This document shows, in pieces, positions 9,692-20,704 of a DNA stretch of 64,000 bases; the first letter of the stretch is position 1; every line of letters begins with the position of its first letter. The translations under genes were made by a program, and so were the position numbers. The stretch is from Sesamum alatum (Eukaryota > Streptophyta > Magnoliopsida > Lamiales > Pedaliaceae): assembly GCA_034509735.1 (NCBI GenBank), contig JACGWO010000006.1, positions 12,973,001 to 13,037,000 of the forward strand, in the 5' to 3' direction. A model generated the notes under the pieces. It was given only the letters and a program-made list of their open reading frames with translations, was not told the DNA's origin and did not search any database.

Positions 9692-12681
9692 ATCTCCTAC
9701 TTGACCACAAAGTCAATTACGCATGTTGCTCAGAGCCTTTTGAGCATGAGCAATCTACGATACCGGCTCGGTCTCGTGGGTCTACTATATTTCTCTGCCG
9801 AAGTGACATGGTCCAACCGTATCACATTTTCCTACCATTGCTGCCTGCAAATGGTGGCTGTCTAAGAATTTTCCATGTATCTCTGATGAGATCTCAGGCC
9901 CTAATTTTTTTGCCAAAGCCTAGTTGTTCGCCTCCAAGGCAACTATTGGCTCGGTCGTGCTAGGTACCATATCCATCCTATGGATGCGGTTTTCAATCCA
10001 AACCACTTTCGAGAAATGACTTCCAAAGTCGCCATACATTCGACTTTCAAAATGACATGTCGTGGTATCCCGCTTGAAACCTTTCCAAGCCACCACACTC
10101 ACCATTAAGTCCAAATGTACATACATATTGAGAGTAAACATTATTCACATGATTCTAAAAGCTAGTATCGTTATAGCCTTCCAAAATCAACCCTACACAA
10201 AATGTGCATCAAGAACACTTCTTTAATCCTTATTCAGGTATTAAAGACTATTCTCAATAGCTGTTTACTGCCTCATCTGCACAAGCTCAATAACTGTTGT
10301 TATGCCCAAAGCATACACAACATCAGGCCTAATGCATCGAATAATATTTTCTTGCTACCTACGGCAAAGACGTAGGGGATATCAAACATCTAAGCTTCTC
10401 ATCAATCTAACGTGACTGGTTCTTGAACAGCTTACCCCGTATAAAGGAATCCAATTCCTATTATGGAGAATTGCGTGAACAATGCTCGTGTTTCAGTGTT
10501 TCCTAACATCTTAAATTCATTCCAAATGAATAAGATGTTACACACTAAACACTTGGAACAAAACTATCCTCCCACTGACCTTAAAGCCTATTACTGATTG
10601 AGTCATACCCCTATGAACTTATCAAAACAAATATTCCAGTTATACAAAATTTCCAACCCAGTTTGAATTTTCATGATGGATCTAATAGCTCTAAGCCATT
10701 GATCCAAACCCGATGTCTAACATCGCTTCTCCTTGTATCTTTTAGATGATAATCCAATTGATCGGACAGGCCCAAAAAACTTATACCTCTCCATTAACTA
10801 AGGTATTATGGTTATCCCTAGGAGGGACTGGAATATAGTCAGTGGAATAATATAATTACAAATGATGTTTGGATTATTCTGCATTAAACCTGCACAAATC
10901 AAGCACCTAGTCTAATTTGTCTCCCACTAGTCCCTTGACATATGTTGGACCATCCCCTGTACTCAAGAACATTGTAGGATGCAGGCTTGCCAAACCATAT
11001 CCTATATGGAAACTAGATCATGACTATTAGAAAATGCCATGTTTCTCAACTTGGCAACCTTTCAAGTCCATGTCTAGACGGTTTAAGGTAATCCAGTGAA
11101 ACCCCGATCGAACCAAGTCTAACAAGGTTTGATTTCTCCCTTATTAGAGACAGTTCAACCATGGTCCTTACAGGAAGAATTCCACTGAGTGAGAATTCCA
11201 TTCTCATCTGGATATTTAAGAACTCGTACTAAATACACACCCCTTCGATCTAATTGAGAGGTTTAATTTTGCAATCAGCTTGGTTCACCACTCCAAGTCT
11301 GATTCCCCGAACCTATCCAAGGTCCTTAGACTTGTGAACCCTCTTTCTGGTGTTGTGTATTCAGTAACCTATGAATGTCTAAATAGGTGCAATCCAATAG
11401 ACTTTTAGCAAGTCCACTTTGTCCAACAAAGAAGCTCTATTGTCTTTCCATCTCAAAGAGGACTTGTAAGCTAGTCGACTCAAATTGTCTATCGCTAGAC
11501 TCTTTGAATCTTCCAACTTCCTCGTCCTTAACTAAAGGAAAAACCATCCTAGCTTATGGATGGCAAATTCGTAAATTTATCTTGATTATCCATTTTAATC
11601 ATTTGATATTGAGTACTCATAATCCAATTATGTTTAAGGATAATTATGTATCCCACCTAGCAGACAAGAATAGTCATTCTTTGTCAAATAAAGCATTTTT
11701 ATTGATCAAACATATGCAGTTAAAAGATTGTCCAACAGTACATAAAAACATACTTCGATCATGCCAAGTTATATATTTCCTTTCAAACTCTATCCTAACA
11801 TGATCACTATTATACTAAGCCTAACTAGTCCCTAGTCTTTGCAACGATGGCCCTGTCATCGCTAAGCCTTAGGAACTATCTGGGCTTTCTACTCATAACC
11901 ATTTGCAGATTATGATTAACTGGTATCCAATACCAAAGAGTAGAACAATAATCATATTGGTACTCAATTCAAATATACCTTCATTGGAGAGGATCTTAGG
12001 ACATTCCCTCTTCCAATATCCCTTTACGCGGCAGTTAATGCACACATCGTTTGGAATCTATGACGTTGACTGCCAAACCCTCTTCTTCTTTCCTTTACCT
12101 TCGCCTAGTGGTGTAACAAGATCACTTGAAGTGTTAGCAGCGGCTGATGTTGTCTTAACTTTCTTCCTCTTCCAGCATCCGGCACCCTTGCCTTTCGCTT
12201 CTGAGGTCAAAACCTTTCCCACTAGTATCGCCGGTGCAGATTTTTCAATCGTTGCCTCGTACCGGACCAACATTCTTATCAACTCATGCAGGTCTTTCTC
12301 ATGCCATTCATGTTGTGGTCGACAATAAATTGGTCGAAGGAGGTAGGAAGAGACTGAAGGATCACGTCGATGTACATCTCTTTTTCAAGATCATCTTGGA
12401 GGTATTTGAGCTTCTCCACAAGGGATAGCATCATCACTCCATGCTCTCATACAGACAACCCTTCTGTCATCTTAGTTCCAAAGAATGCTTTCGTTCCAGC
12501 GTATCTAACATGCCGGTCCGAGACCGCATAGATATCTTGCAAACGAAGCATAATCAAGCCAACATCATCTAGCCTACCGTACTGCTTCTGGATCTCGTTA
12601 GCCATCGAGGCCAGTACAATGCTGTGGAACTGTGGGTGGTCCACATGCAACTTCTCATACGCCAAGCGTTCTTGAGGCATT
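9692..12681 (-). pseudogene. E2 gag-pol remnant, heavily degenerate copia element
   Basis: About 3 kb of decayed minus-strand copia coding sequence with no frame longer than about 110 codons. Recognisable parts from the PPT side: RNase H-like LMVSVVAWKGFKR in the frame ending 10141; integrase-derived sequence near 11100-11560; Gag C-terminal MIRMLVRYEAT...KGKGAGCWKRKK at 12282-12058; Gag centre ILASMANEIQKQYGRLDD and VRYAGTKAFFGTKMTEG at about 12680-12447. The Gag N-terminus is cut at 12681 by insertion of E3's 3' LTR, and the reading frame running on to 12779 is LTR sequence. The decay suggests this is the oldest layer in the window. Confidence 0.8.
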
Positions 12682-14886
12682 TGAAGGACAAGCGGATCCG
12701 CCCGGGAGCGCGAGCGGAAGCGACAAAGCGAGAAAAGTGTGCATAAATTTAAATCAAATTCGAAATACGCGAATCCCAAGGGGTGTACCCTTGGGTGGTC
12801 AACCGGGCGTTCGATGTAGGATGTGTAAATATTAAAACATATATTTTAAGCACAGAGGGTATAGATATATAAATAAAATCAATCAAAGCGTAATAAACCG
12901 TTACCTTTGATTGTTTAGCGTATGCTCCCCGGCTACTTGCGTTGTTCCTTCTCCGGAATGCTCACGAAATCCAAACGTAAGGATTCTCCAAAGGTGATCC
13001 ACACCACACCTGAAGAAACACACGTTCTTCTTGCTAGAAAAGAATGGGTTTAGAAGGAATCGGTTGAAGAGAAGAACACTATGAATTAGTGTTCTCTTAA
13101 ACTTACTTTGTTCTTCTTCTTGATTCAAAATCAAGTGAAGAACACAAGTGTGGGAGAGGGAGAGAGCACGAAATTTGAGAGAGAGGAGAGAGATTTTTTT
13201 GTCTTCTCTTTTTCCTAGAAAAAGATGAATAATGAATCACTTATGCTTGGTGTTGTATATTCTAATATATATACATAATTAATGTGATTATTGGAATGTG
13301 TCTAGGTTCATCCAATGATGTCTAGATTTATTCCAAGCAATCACCATTAATTCTTCAATCAAGCCTACCAAAATTTATGGTATGATCAAATCATACCAAA
13401 AGGGAAGAGCTTGATTGGAGTTGATTTGTCTCTTTCCAAAAGAGATAAGTCAACATACCACCTAGCATGAAGCATGTCGGCCATGTTTAATTAAGGGAAG
13501 AAGTCCAACTTCTTCCTATTCCAAAATAGGAATTATTTCTCCTCTCGGGTATAATTTAACGGACCGGGTTTTATCGTAATCCAATTACGACGAACCCAAC
13601 ATTAAATCCAATTTAATGTCCATTTAAATTATTCCTGTTGATCTTTTAATCCAATTAAAAGATCCAACGTCTCAACGTCTCAACTTTCCATATTTAATCA
13701 AAAATCCAATTTACCGATTAAACGGAAGCCCGATACAATATCGGCCGGTCCATCTAATGGACTTTCCCTTAAGTAATCCAATTACTTATTTTATCCTTCG
13801 AGATTGACTCCAAGTCGATCTCTCAACCTCCTCGGTGATTTGTGTGTGACCCTTTAGGTTCACCCTCAGCTAGACTTGGGCCCGTGTCCCACAAGGGCCC
13901 GTTACCATGGGTGGCCGTCTAGCAACGGTCCATGGCACTAGAGACTAGGTGAATTGGTGTGAACATTTAGGCGCCGATTTCGTCCGGGTACGATCCTTCC
14001 GTCTACCGTCTCCCGGCCTTAGTCTAGGGTATGGAAATGGGCGTCGGTTCCCATCCTTGACTAGGCATCTATGCTTAATACTCGAGACCACGTATGCTTC
14101 ATTGCGTCGACACAGGAAACTATTCCCTGTTCGACCAACCACTGTGGCCACAGATTCAAACAGCATGAACGTGTCTCCGAGTGCATAGGAGATACCTCTG
14201 TCACATACTGACAGGGGACGGATCCTCTTCTTGGAATCCATCGTCCTCGCTACACATTCCGACTGCACTGGACAAGGCTTATGATAATCATCTTACAGAA
14301 TGATTACCTCTCGCCAGATCCAAGATACAGCCGTCCTGTGCACGCGACTGCCATGATTCCTCAAGTCTGAGGATTACTCCGGTACTATCGGAACCGGGGA
14401 AAACCAATCATACCGACCAGGCCTCCAAGGCTTCCATATGATGATCCCCGCGAGTCAGTCCAGTCGGCTCGACCCCAGTCGACCAACCCATCAAGATCGT
14501 GTAGGCATTCCACGCCTGTCGCCGATGAAACACGACACTCATCCAATGAACACGACTCTTGACGCAAGTCTCAATAGGACTCTCGATGCCCTGTCTCGAG
14601 GTCCTCCACTTTGAATGTTTCAGACCCAACTCTTAATCAGTTGGTTTCATGACCACCATCCAATGCGTGGCCCAACTGCACGAGTTGTTATCCATGGTCT
14701 GTGGGCTTTTTTGCGATACAAGTTAAACACTGTTTTAACAAATGTAAGATGAGCGCAACAAAGAAGGTACCATTGGTGATGAATACTCATCTTATTCATC
14801 ACATAATAATATTACATTTACATCAAAGTTGTCAGATAGGTTACAAATCGCCAAACCTATTGGCTTTCTGGTCACCTATTCTAACA
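12682..14886 (-). repeat. E3 3' LTR, family A
   Basis: A complete 2205-bp family A LTR (TGAAGGACAAGC...CTATTCTAACA), minus orientation. It is followed by the PPT complement ATCTCCCACTTGACC and pol, so it is the 3' LTR of E3. It inserted into E2's gag, with flanking bases GCATT at 12677-12681. The partner TSD should follow E3's 5' LTR, which is not found in the window. It contains the hairpin array at about 13500-13825. Confidence 0.9.
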
Positions 14887-15815
14887 ATCTCCCACTTGAC
14901 CTAAAGCCAATCACCTATTGGCCTCAAACGTCTTATGCAGATGGTGAGTATGGGAAACTTGCGACATGGGCTTAGCAAGTGGATCTGCTATGTTTTCTGC
15001 GGAGCTGACTCGGTCCAACCGAACGTCACTCGTGCTATCCATCTTTCTAAGCAGATGGTAGCGTCTAAGAATATGCTTGGATCGTGATGAGATCTCGTTC
15101 CTTTGCTAGCCCTATCACCCGTTGTTATCATAAAAGATAATTACAAGCTTAACAATGCTAGGTACTACATCCAACCCTTGGATGTAGCTCATCAACCAAA
15201 ATCACTCCTTAGCAGCTTCCGAAGCTGCTATGTATTCAGACTCTGTGGTGGAGTCCGCCGTGGTAGCCTGCTTGGAACTCTTCCAAGCGACCACGCCACC
15301 ATTAAGTCTGAACACATAACCAGACTGAGACTTGGCATCATCGTCATCCGACTGGAAGCTAGCGTCGCTATAGCCTTCCAGTATCAACTCTCCACCACCG
15401 TAGATCAAGAACATGTCCTTAGTCCTTTTCAGGTACTTTAGGATAGTCTTGACTGCACTCCTTTCTGCCTCCCCGGCACACGACTGATATCGGGCTAGTT
15501 ACGCTCAAAGAGAAAGCCACATCAGGTCTAGTGCACTGAACAGTATACTGTATGCTGCCTACGGCTGAAGCATAAGGGATTTCCAACATCCTTTTAAGCT
15601 CCTCATCAGTCTTATGAGAGTGCTCTTGGATAACTTAATTCCATGCCTCATAGGAAGGAATCCTCGTTTTGAGTTCTCCATCTTGAATCTTTTCAAGACT
15701 TTCTCAATGTACGAGGCATGGACCATCCCTAACATCCTTTTAGATCTATCCTTGGCATATAGGCGAGGATTCCTACATCCTTGGCATGAAGATCTACAGG
15801 GATGTAGGATGCCTC
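14887..15815 (-). pseudogene. E3 pol, C-terminal part (RT end and RNase H)
   Basis: The region after the PPT encodes the copia RNase H in pieces. The frame at 15414-15202 carries EGYSDASFQSDDDDAK, GGVVAWKSSKQATT and the TESEYIAASEAAKE active-site segment. Upstream, 15740-15600 carries RSKRMLGMVHASYIEKVLKRFKMENSKRGFLPMRHG. The frame is broken several times. At 15770-15815 a piece of about 40 bp (SYILGIKIYRD region) is inverted between copies of the motif GCATCCTACATCC. About 38 bp of RT sequence that should lie just upstream is missing, and the sequence then jumps into E10's GC-rich leader. Confidence 0.85.
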
Positions 15816-16409
15816 GCCCCTGTCTGCGTGCGCGCGCGCTTGGCGGCAGCGTGCTGCGCGGCCTGGTGTTCCGGCAGGCCGTCGCGCGCGCAGGCTCCCT
15901 TGCCTCGCGCGCGCGCTGGCCTGCTGGCTGCCGGCTGTGCCCTGCGCAGTGCGCGCGCAGACGTGCCCTGGGCACGCCTGCCGGGTGCGCGCGCAGACAC
16001 CTCGATATGCGCGCGCGCCTGGCGGTGCTGCCCGGTGTCCGTCCGCGCGCGTTCTCTCAGGCGCCCAGCCTTGCGCGCGCGCCTGCGCGCAGTCACCCTG
16101 GCTATGCGCTACCTCTGCGCGACCGGCTGGGCGGGCGCGCACAGGCTTCCCTTGCTTGCGGGCGGCTGCGCGCGGCCAGTCCTCTCGGCTGGCCAGCTGC
16201 GGCGTTTCTCGTTTTTCGTTCAATTATTCCACCCCGTTTCCCAAGAAAAAAACAGAAAAATACCAACATTCAGAAATTCACATGAATCGAAAGCCATAAA
16301 CCAACATGCTTTAAAAAAATCAAGAAAATCAAGATTTAATTAAAAACATGCCAATTTCACGTTTCATGCTTAAAACGCACATAAACCCTAGGCCTATACA
16401 CCGAACCGG
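15816..16409 (-). other. E10 leader with GC-rich island
   Basis: The GC-rich island at about 15816-16200 closely resembles E5's leader (around 37056-37400). The remainder to 16409 is AT-rich. Long overlapping Ala/Arg/Pro reading frames on both strands reflect base composition, not genes. Confidence 0.8.
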
Positions 16410-16422
16410 GCTCTGATACCAC

Positions 16423-18418
16423 TGAAAGAAATCGTGGGTCGTCCCGGGAAGTTGCGCGAATGCGGAAGCGCAAATATAAAATAAAATACAAAAATCAAAG
16501 CATGCTTTAATGAATTAAAGAACACGCTCAAGGGGTGTACCCTTGAGATTCCCGGGTGTTCGGTGTATCTCATGATTAAAGAACATATAAAAGATCATGG
16601 AGGCCATAGGGTAGAAAATTAAAGAGGACGAAAATATTAAAACGAGACCTACCCGTTGTTGTTTTCATCTTCAATGGGTACACGCGTTGTTCCCTGTTTT
16701 GCACCGAGATCTCGTTCTTGAGACCCTCCAAATCGTGACACACGATCTACCCACGTATCTTGTACGTCGTGCTAGCAACGAACAAGTGTATATTTTGGAG
16801 TGGATGAATCAACGACACGTTATCAATTAATAGTATTGATTCATCTAAGTTCTAATGTTCCAAGAACAAGAGAACTAGAAAATAATTTCCTGGAGAGAGT
16901 GGAGATAGAGGGCGGACGAGAGAGATGGGAGAGGGGGCCGAAAATTGTGTGTTGTGTGTGTGTGTTGGAATTTCATCATCCTTTAAATTGTTGGAAGCTA
17001 GAGGTTTATATAGAGGAGGAGTTTAATCCTTTTTAAACTCCAACTGTAAGAACTCTAATTTGACTAGGATTTTGACCTAGTCAAAGTCCTAATCAACTAG
17101 TGTTTGACCTAGTCAAACCAATCCTAGCCTTCCATCTCCCCTTTCCATCTCAAACCGTTGATTTTAATTTAATGGAATATTTAAATTACATTAAATATAC
17201 CAAAAGGCCAAATAAATATAATAAATAAATATTAATATTTATTCTAGGCCCATTAAATCAATTCCCTTAATAAATCCAATTTATTAATTTAATTCCCTTT
17301 ATCAAATAGAAGGAATTAATTTCTCCAAGAAAAATATAGGACCCGATTAAATCTAATTTAATCATTCCTTTACTCCAATATTTAATTGAATATTAAATAC
17401 TTAAGTGTGTGTGGATAGTGTGTGACTCTTTAGGTTCACCTTTCAGCTAGACTTGGTCGGATTCCTAAAATCCGCCCGTTACCATGGGTGGCCATCTAGC
17501 AACGGTCCATGGCACTAGAGACTAGGTGAAATAATCGGGGATGAACATTTAGGCCCTAACAGTACACTTGTCCTTCTGTCTTCGGTCTCATCACTTAAAG
17601 TCTAGGGCACAGAAAATGTAGGTACCCATTTTGGACCTAAGTGTCGGTCTGTCCTTACTAAACGCCGCAAGGGAAACCTTCCCTTCTGTTCAGTTACTGT
17701 GGCCACAGATTTTAGGTACAAGACACAGAGCATACATGAGACTCAACTGTCAATACCTTTTGACAGGAGACAGATCCTTTCTTGGAAACTACTGCCACTT
17801 CTGTACACCCGAGCTGCACTAGACATGGCTTATGACTACTCAAGAGTATTTTTGGCAATCTCTCACCATATCTAAGATACAGACCTGATGCGCAGGTTAA
17901 CTCAGCAGTTCCTCAAGTCAAAGGACTTGACCTGTACCGTTGGAACTGGGAATACGTCATACCTTGCAGACCATACTCAAGGTCCTCCGTAAGACGGTTC
18001 CCGGGAGTCACCTCAGTCAGCTGCTTCTAGCATGCTGACCACTAACACTGCTTAGACGACCTTCGTCACCCGTCAATGAAATACGACAACAGATGCTTAG
18101 TGAAAGTCTCAAAGGGAATCCCGGTACCCATTTTCGGGATTCCTTGACTTGGAGATTTCCGGACTGAATCGGTAAGACTGATTTCATGGACCTACCTCCA
18201 AGCGTAGTCCCAATCCCCGAAAATCGATTCTCAGTCCGTGGGCTTTGTTTGCGTAGTGAACAGATATGTAAAAGCAGATATAAGTGAACGTAAACAACGT
18301 ATTGCCATATGAACTTTTCACTTCTTTATTCATAATGTTTTATCAAACACCTGAAATTGTCTAGACATAGGTTACATATTCCTGCCAAAATTGGCTTACA
18401 TGGTCACCTATTCTAACA
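16423..18418 (-). repeat. E10 5' LTR, family B full-length form
   Basis: A 1996-bp LTR (TGAAAGAAATCG...TATTCTAACA), the reference full-length family B LTR in this window. It has the R region, TATA box (17005-17014), TTGAC cluster (17059-17117), U3 hairpins (about 17200-17400) and the conserved core near 17480-17530. Its sharp right edge against RT codons of E3 marks an insertion site. Confidence 0.9.
17005..17117 (-). promoter_or_regulatory. Family B LTR core promoter: TATA plus TTGAC cluster
   Basis: On the minus strand a TATA box (CTATATAAAC, 17005-17014) lies about 45 bp downstream of a cluster of TTGAC/GTCAA cores (17059-17117). These occur in direct and inverted order around CTAGTCAAA and TTTGACTAGG. 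TTGAC(C/T) is the W-box bound by WRKY factors. Whether WRKY proteins act here is inference. Confidence 0.65.
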
Positions 18419-20704
18419 AGTGGTACCCAACATCTTAGCATCATTCTCAATGAGCAAGATGTCATCCACGTAAAGCACTAGAAACGCAACTGAGCTCCCA
18501 CTGATCTTCTTGTATACACAAGGATCGGCCTCGTTCTTGATGAAATCATATCCCCGTATGACTTCATAAAAACGTATGTTCCAGCTTCGGGAAGCTTGTT
18601 TGAGGCCATAGATGGACCTTTGGAGACGGCAGACCTTCTGCTCTTCTCCAACAGTTGTGAAACCTTCCGGCTGATCCATATAGATCTCTTCCTCTACGAA
18701 AACCGTGAGGAAAGCCGTTTTCACGTCCATCTGCCATATTTCATAGTCATACCATGCTGCTATGGCAAGCAGTATCCGAATGGACTTGGCCATTGCTACG
18801 GGCGAGTATGTTTCCTCAAAATTGACGCCAGGTTATTGAGTGTAACCTTTCGCCACAAGCCTGGCTTTGAAGGTTGTAACCTCCCCGTCAGCTCCAAGCT
18901 TATGTTTGTAGACCCATTTACACCCTACGGGTTTAACCCCTTTGGGTGGATCTACTAGGGTCCAAACCTTGTTTGTACCCATCGAGTCCATCTCGGATTT
19001 CATGGCCTCAAGCCACTTGTCCGAATCGATGTCCGACATCGCTTCTCTGTACGTCTTTGGATCATTATCCAACTGACCGGTCAGGCCCAGAAATGCATAC
19101 CTATCAGGTACATGGGATACTCTGGCTGACCTACGGAGGACTGGAACAATATCAGTGGGAACCACTGACTCAAATGTCACTGCCGCCTCATGGGGTACCT
19201 CACTTGATTCCTCAAGGAGTACCTCATCGCGTTGACTATCCGATGGAAAACCTTTTCCCAAGAACACTGCGTTTTGTGAGACAAAAACCTTTTGCTCGGA
19301 GGGATCATAGAAATAATACCCCGCAGTTTCTTTCGGATAGCCGATGAACCTGCATAAACTAGACCTCGAGTCCAGTTTATCTCCCACTAATCTCTTGACA
19401 TAAGCGGGGCAACCCCACACTTTCAAGTATTTGTAGGAGGCAGGCTTGCCATGCCATATCTCATATGGCGTATGGGATACCTTTTTTGGATGGCGCCAAG
19501 TTCAAAACTTTGGCCGCCGTCTCAAGAGCGTATCCCCAGAAGGAAAGGGGTAGTTCGGTAAAACTCATCATGGATCGAACCATGTCCAACAAGGTCCGAT
19601 TCCTCCTTTCAGACACACCATTAAGCTGCGGTGTTCCAGGAGGGGTCCACTAAGAGAGAATCCCATTCTCTTTTAGATAATCAGTAAACTCACCACTCAA
19701 ATACTCTCCACCTTGGTCCGATCGAAGGGCTTTGATCTTTCGACCGGTTTTGGTTCTCTACGTCAAGTCTGTATTCCTTAAACCTTCCAAAGGCTTCAGA
19801 GTTGTACCTCATCAGGTAAACATAACCATACCGTCAGTGATCATCGGTAAAGGTTATGAAGTACGAGTACCCACCTCTAGCTTGAGTATTTAGTGGACCA
19901 CAGACATTTGTATGGATCAAATCCAACAGACCACTGGCTAGCGTACTTTGTCCAACGAAGGGTTTCTTGGTCATCTTTCCCTTTAGACAAGATTCGCAGG
20001 TCGGTAGGTGGTCCAAATCGTCTATTTCTAGACTCTTTGAGTTCACCAACCTTCTTATCCTATCTTTAGAGATATGACCTAACCTTGCATGCCATATCTG
20101 TGCGTTATTCTGATCATCACGTTTTCGTTTGTGTTCTGCAGTCATAATCCAATTAGACTGTTGAAGTATGTACAGACCGTTGACCAATGTACCAAGAAAA
20201 TGAGAAATACCATCTTTGATAATGAAAAAAATCGTTTTTATTGATGGTAAATTCATATCCCTCCTTATCAAGGACCGGGATGGAAACAATGTTTTTAATC
20301 ATGCTAGGTACATAGAAACAGTCGTTTAGTACAATCCTAACATGACTACTAATGGCTAACTCTAGTGATCCTACGGCCTCCGCAGCAACGGCCTTGCCAT
20401 CGCCTAGCCTCAGGATCATCTCATCCTTGGTTAGCCTTTTGCTTCTTTGTAGTGCCTGCAAATCATTGCAGATGTGAGCACCACACCAGGTATCCAATAC
20501 CCATGAAGCAGAATTAGTAATCATATTAACTTCAACCACAAACACACCTGGGTTGGAGAGGAGTTGTGGGCACTCCCTCTTCCAATGCCCTTTCCCTTGG
20601 CAATGTATGCAGACATCATTTGCCTTGGACCGCTGAGAACAACGAGCTTTCCCTTTCCCTTTGCTTGGTCCAACCGGAGCAATAAGGGTGCCTGGAGCGC
20701 GAGC
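18419..20704 (-). pseudogene. E3 gag-pol, N-terminal and middle part
   Basis: Minus-strand family A gag-pol, interrupted left by E10 and right by E4. From the right: Gag C-terminus and CCHC knuckle (CIHCQGKGHWKREC), protease with VLDTW instead of VLDTG (catalytic DTG damaged), integrase zinc domain IWHARLGHIS and CESC, HTN(D lost)VCGPL, then broken frames. From 19426: KVWGCPAYVKRLVGDKLDSR, then RT with WKWVYKHKLG-type start, KTAFLTVF (for KTAFLNGF) and YVDDILLIEND, ending at 18419 after LGTT. Several frameshifts and stops. The N-terminal Gag, leader and 5' LTR should lie beyond E4 but are not found in the window. Confidence 0.85.

Larger units (their letters stand above)
15816..18418 (-). mobile_element. 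E10: remnant of family B element inside E3 pol
   Basis: A minus-strand family B fragment with leader (15816-16409), PBS (16410-16421, TGGTATCAGAGC on minus) and complete 5' LTR (16423-18418). It inserted into E3's RT gene just after GGTACCACT, and flanking AGTGG at 18419-18423 is the expected TSD copy. A later deletion removed E10's gag, pol and 3' LTR plus about 38 bp of E3's RT. The second TSD copy is therefore gone. Confidence 0.85.

Noticed and set aside
9692..12681. Independent small genes in the E2 region (for example frames at 11387-11803 and 11903-12328 plus)
   Set aside because: They are antisense shadows of decayed minus-strand gag-pol, whose homology to E1/E3 motifs is visible on the other strand.
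15559..16343. Overlapping Ala/Arg/Pro-rich frames of 100-220 codons on both strands (also 4379-4967, 36967-37547, 44602-45037, 61367-61725)
   Set aside because: They arise from GC-rich leader islands, where stop codons are rare in every frame. Sequence and frame are not conserved between copies.
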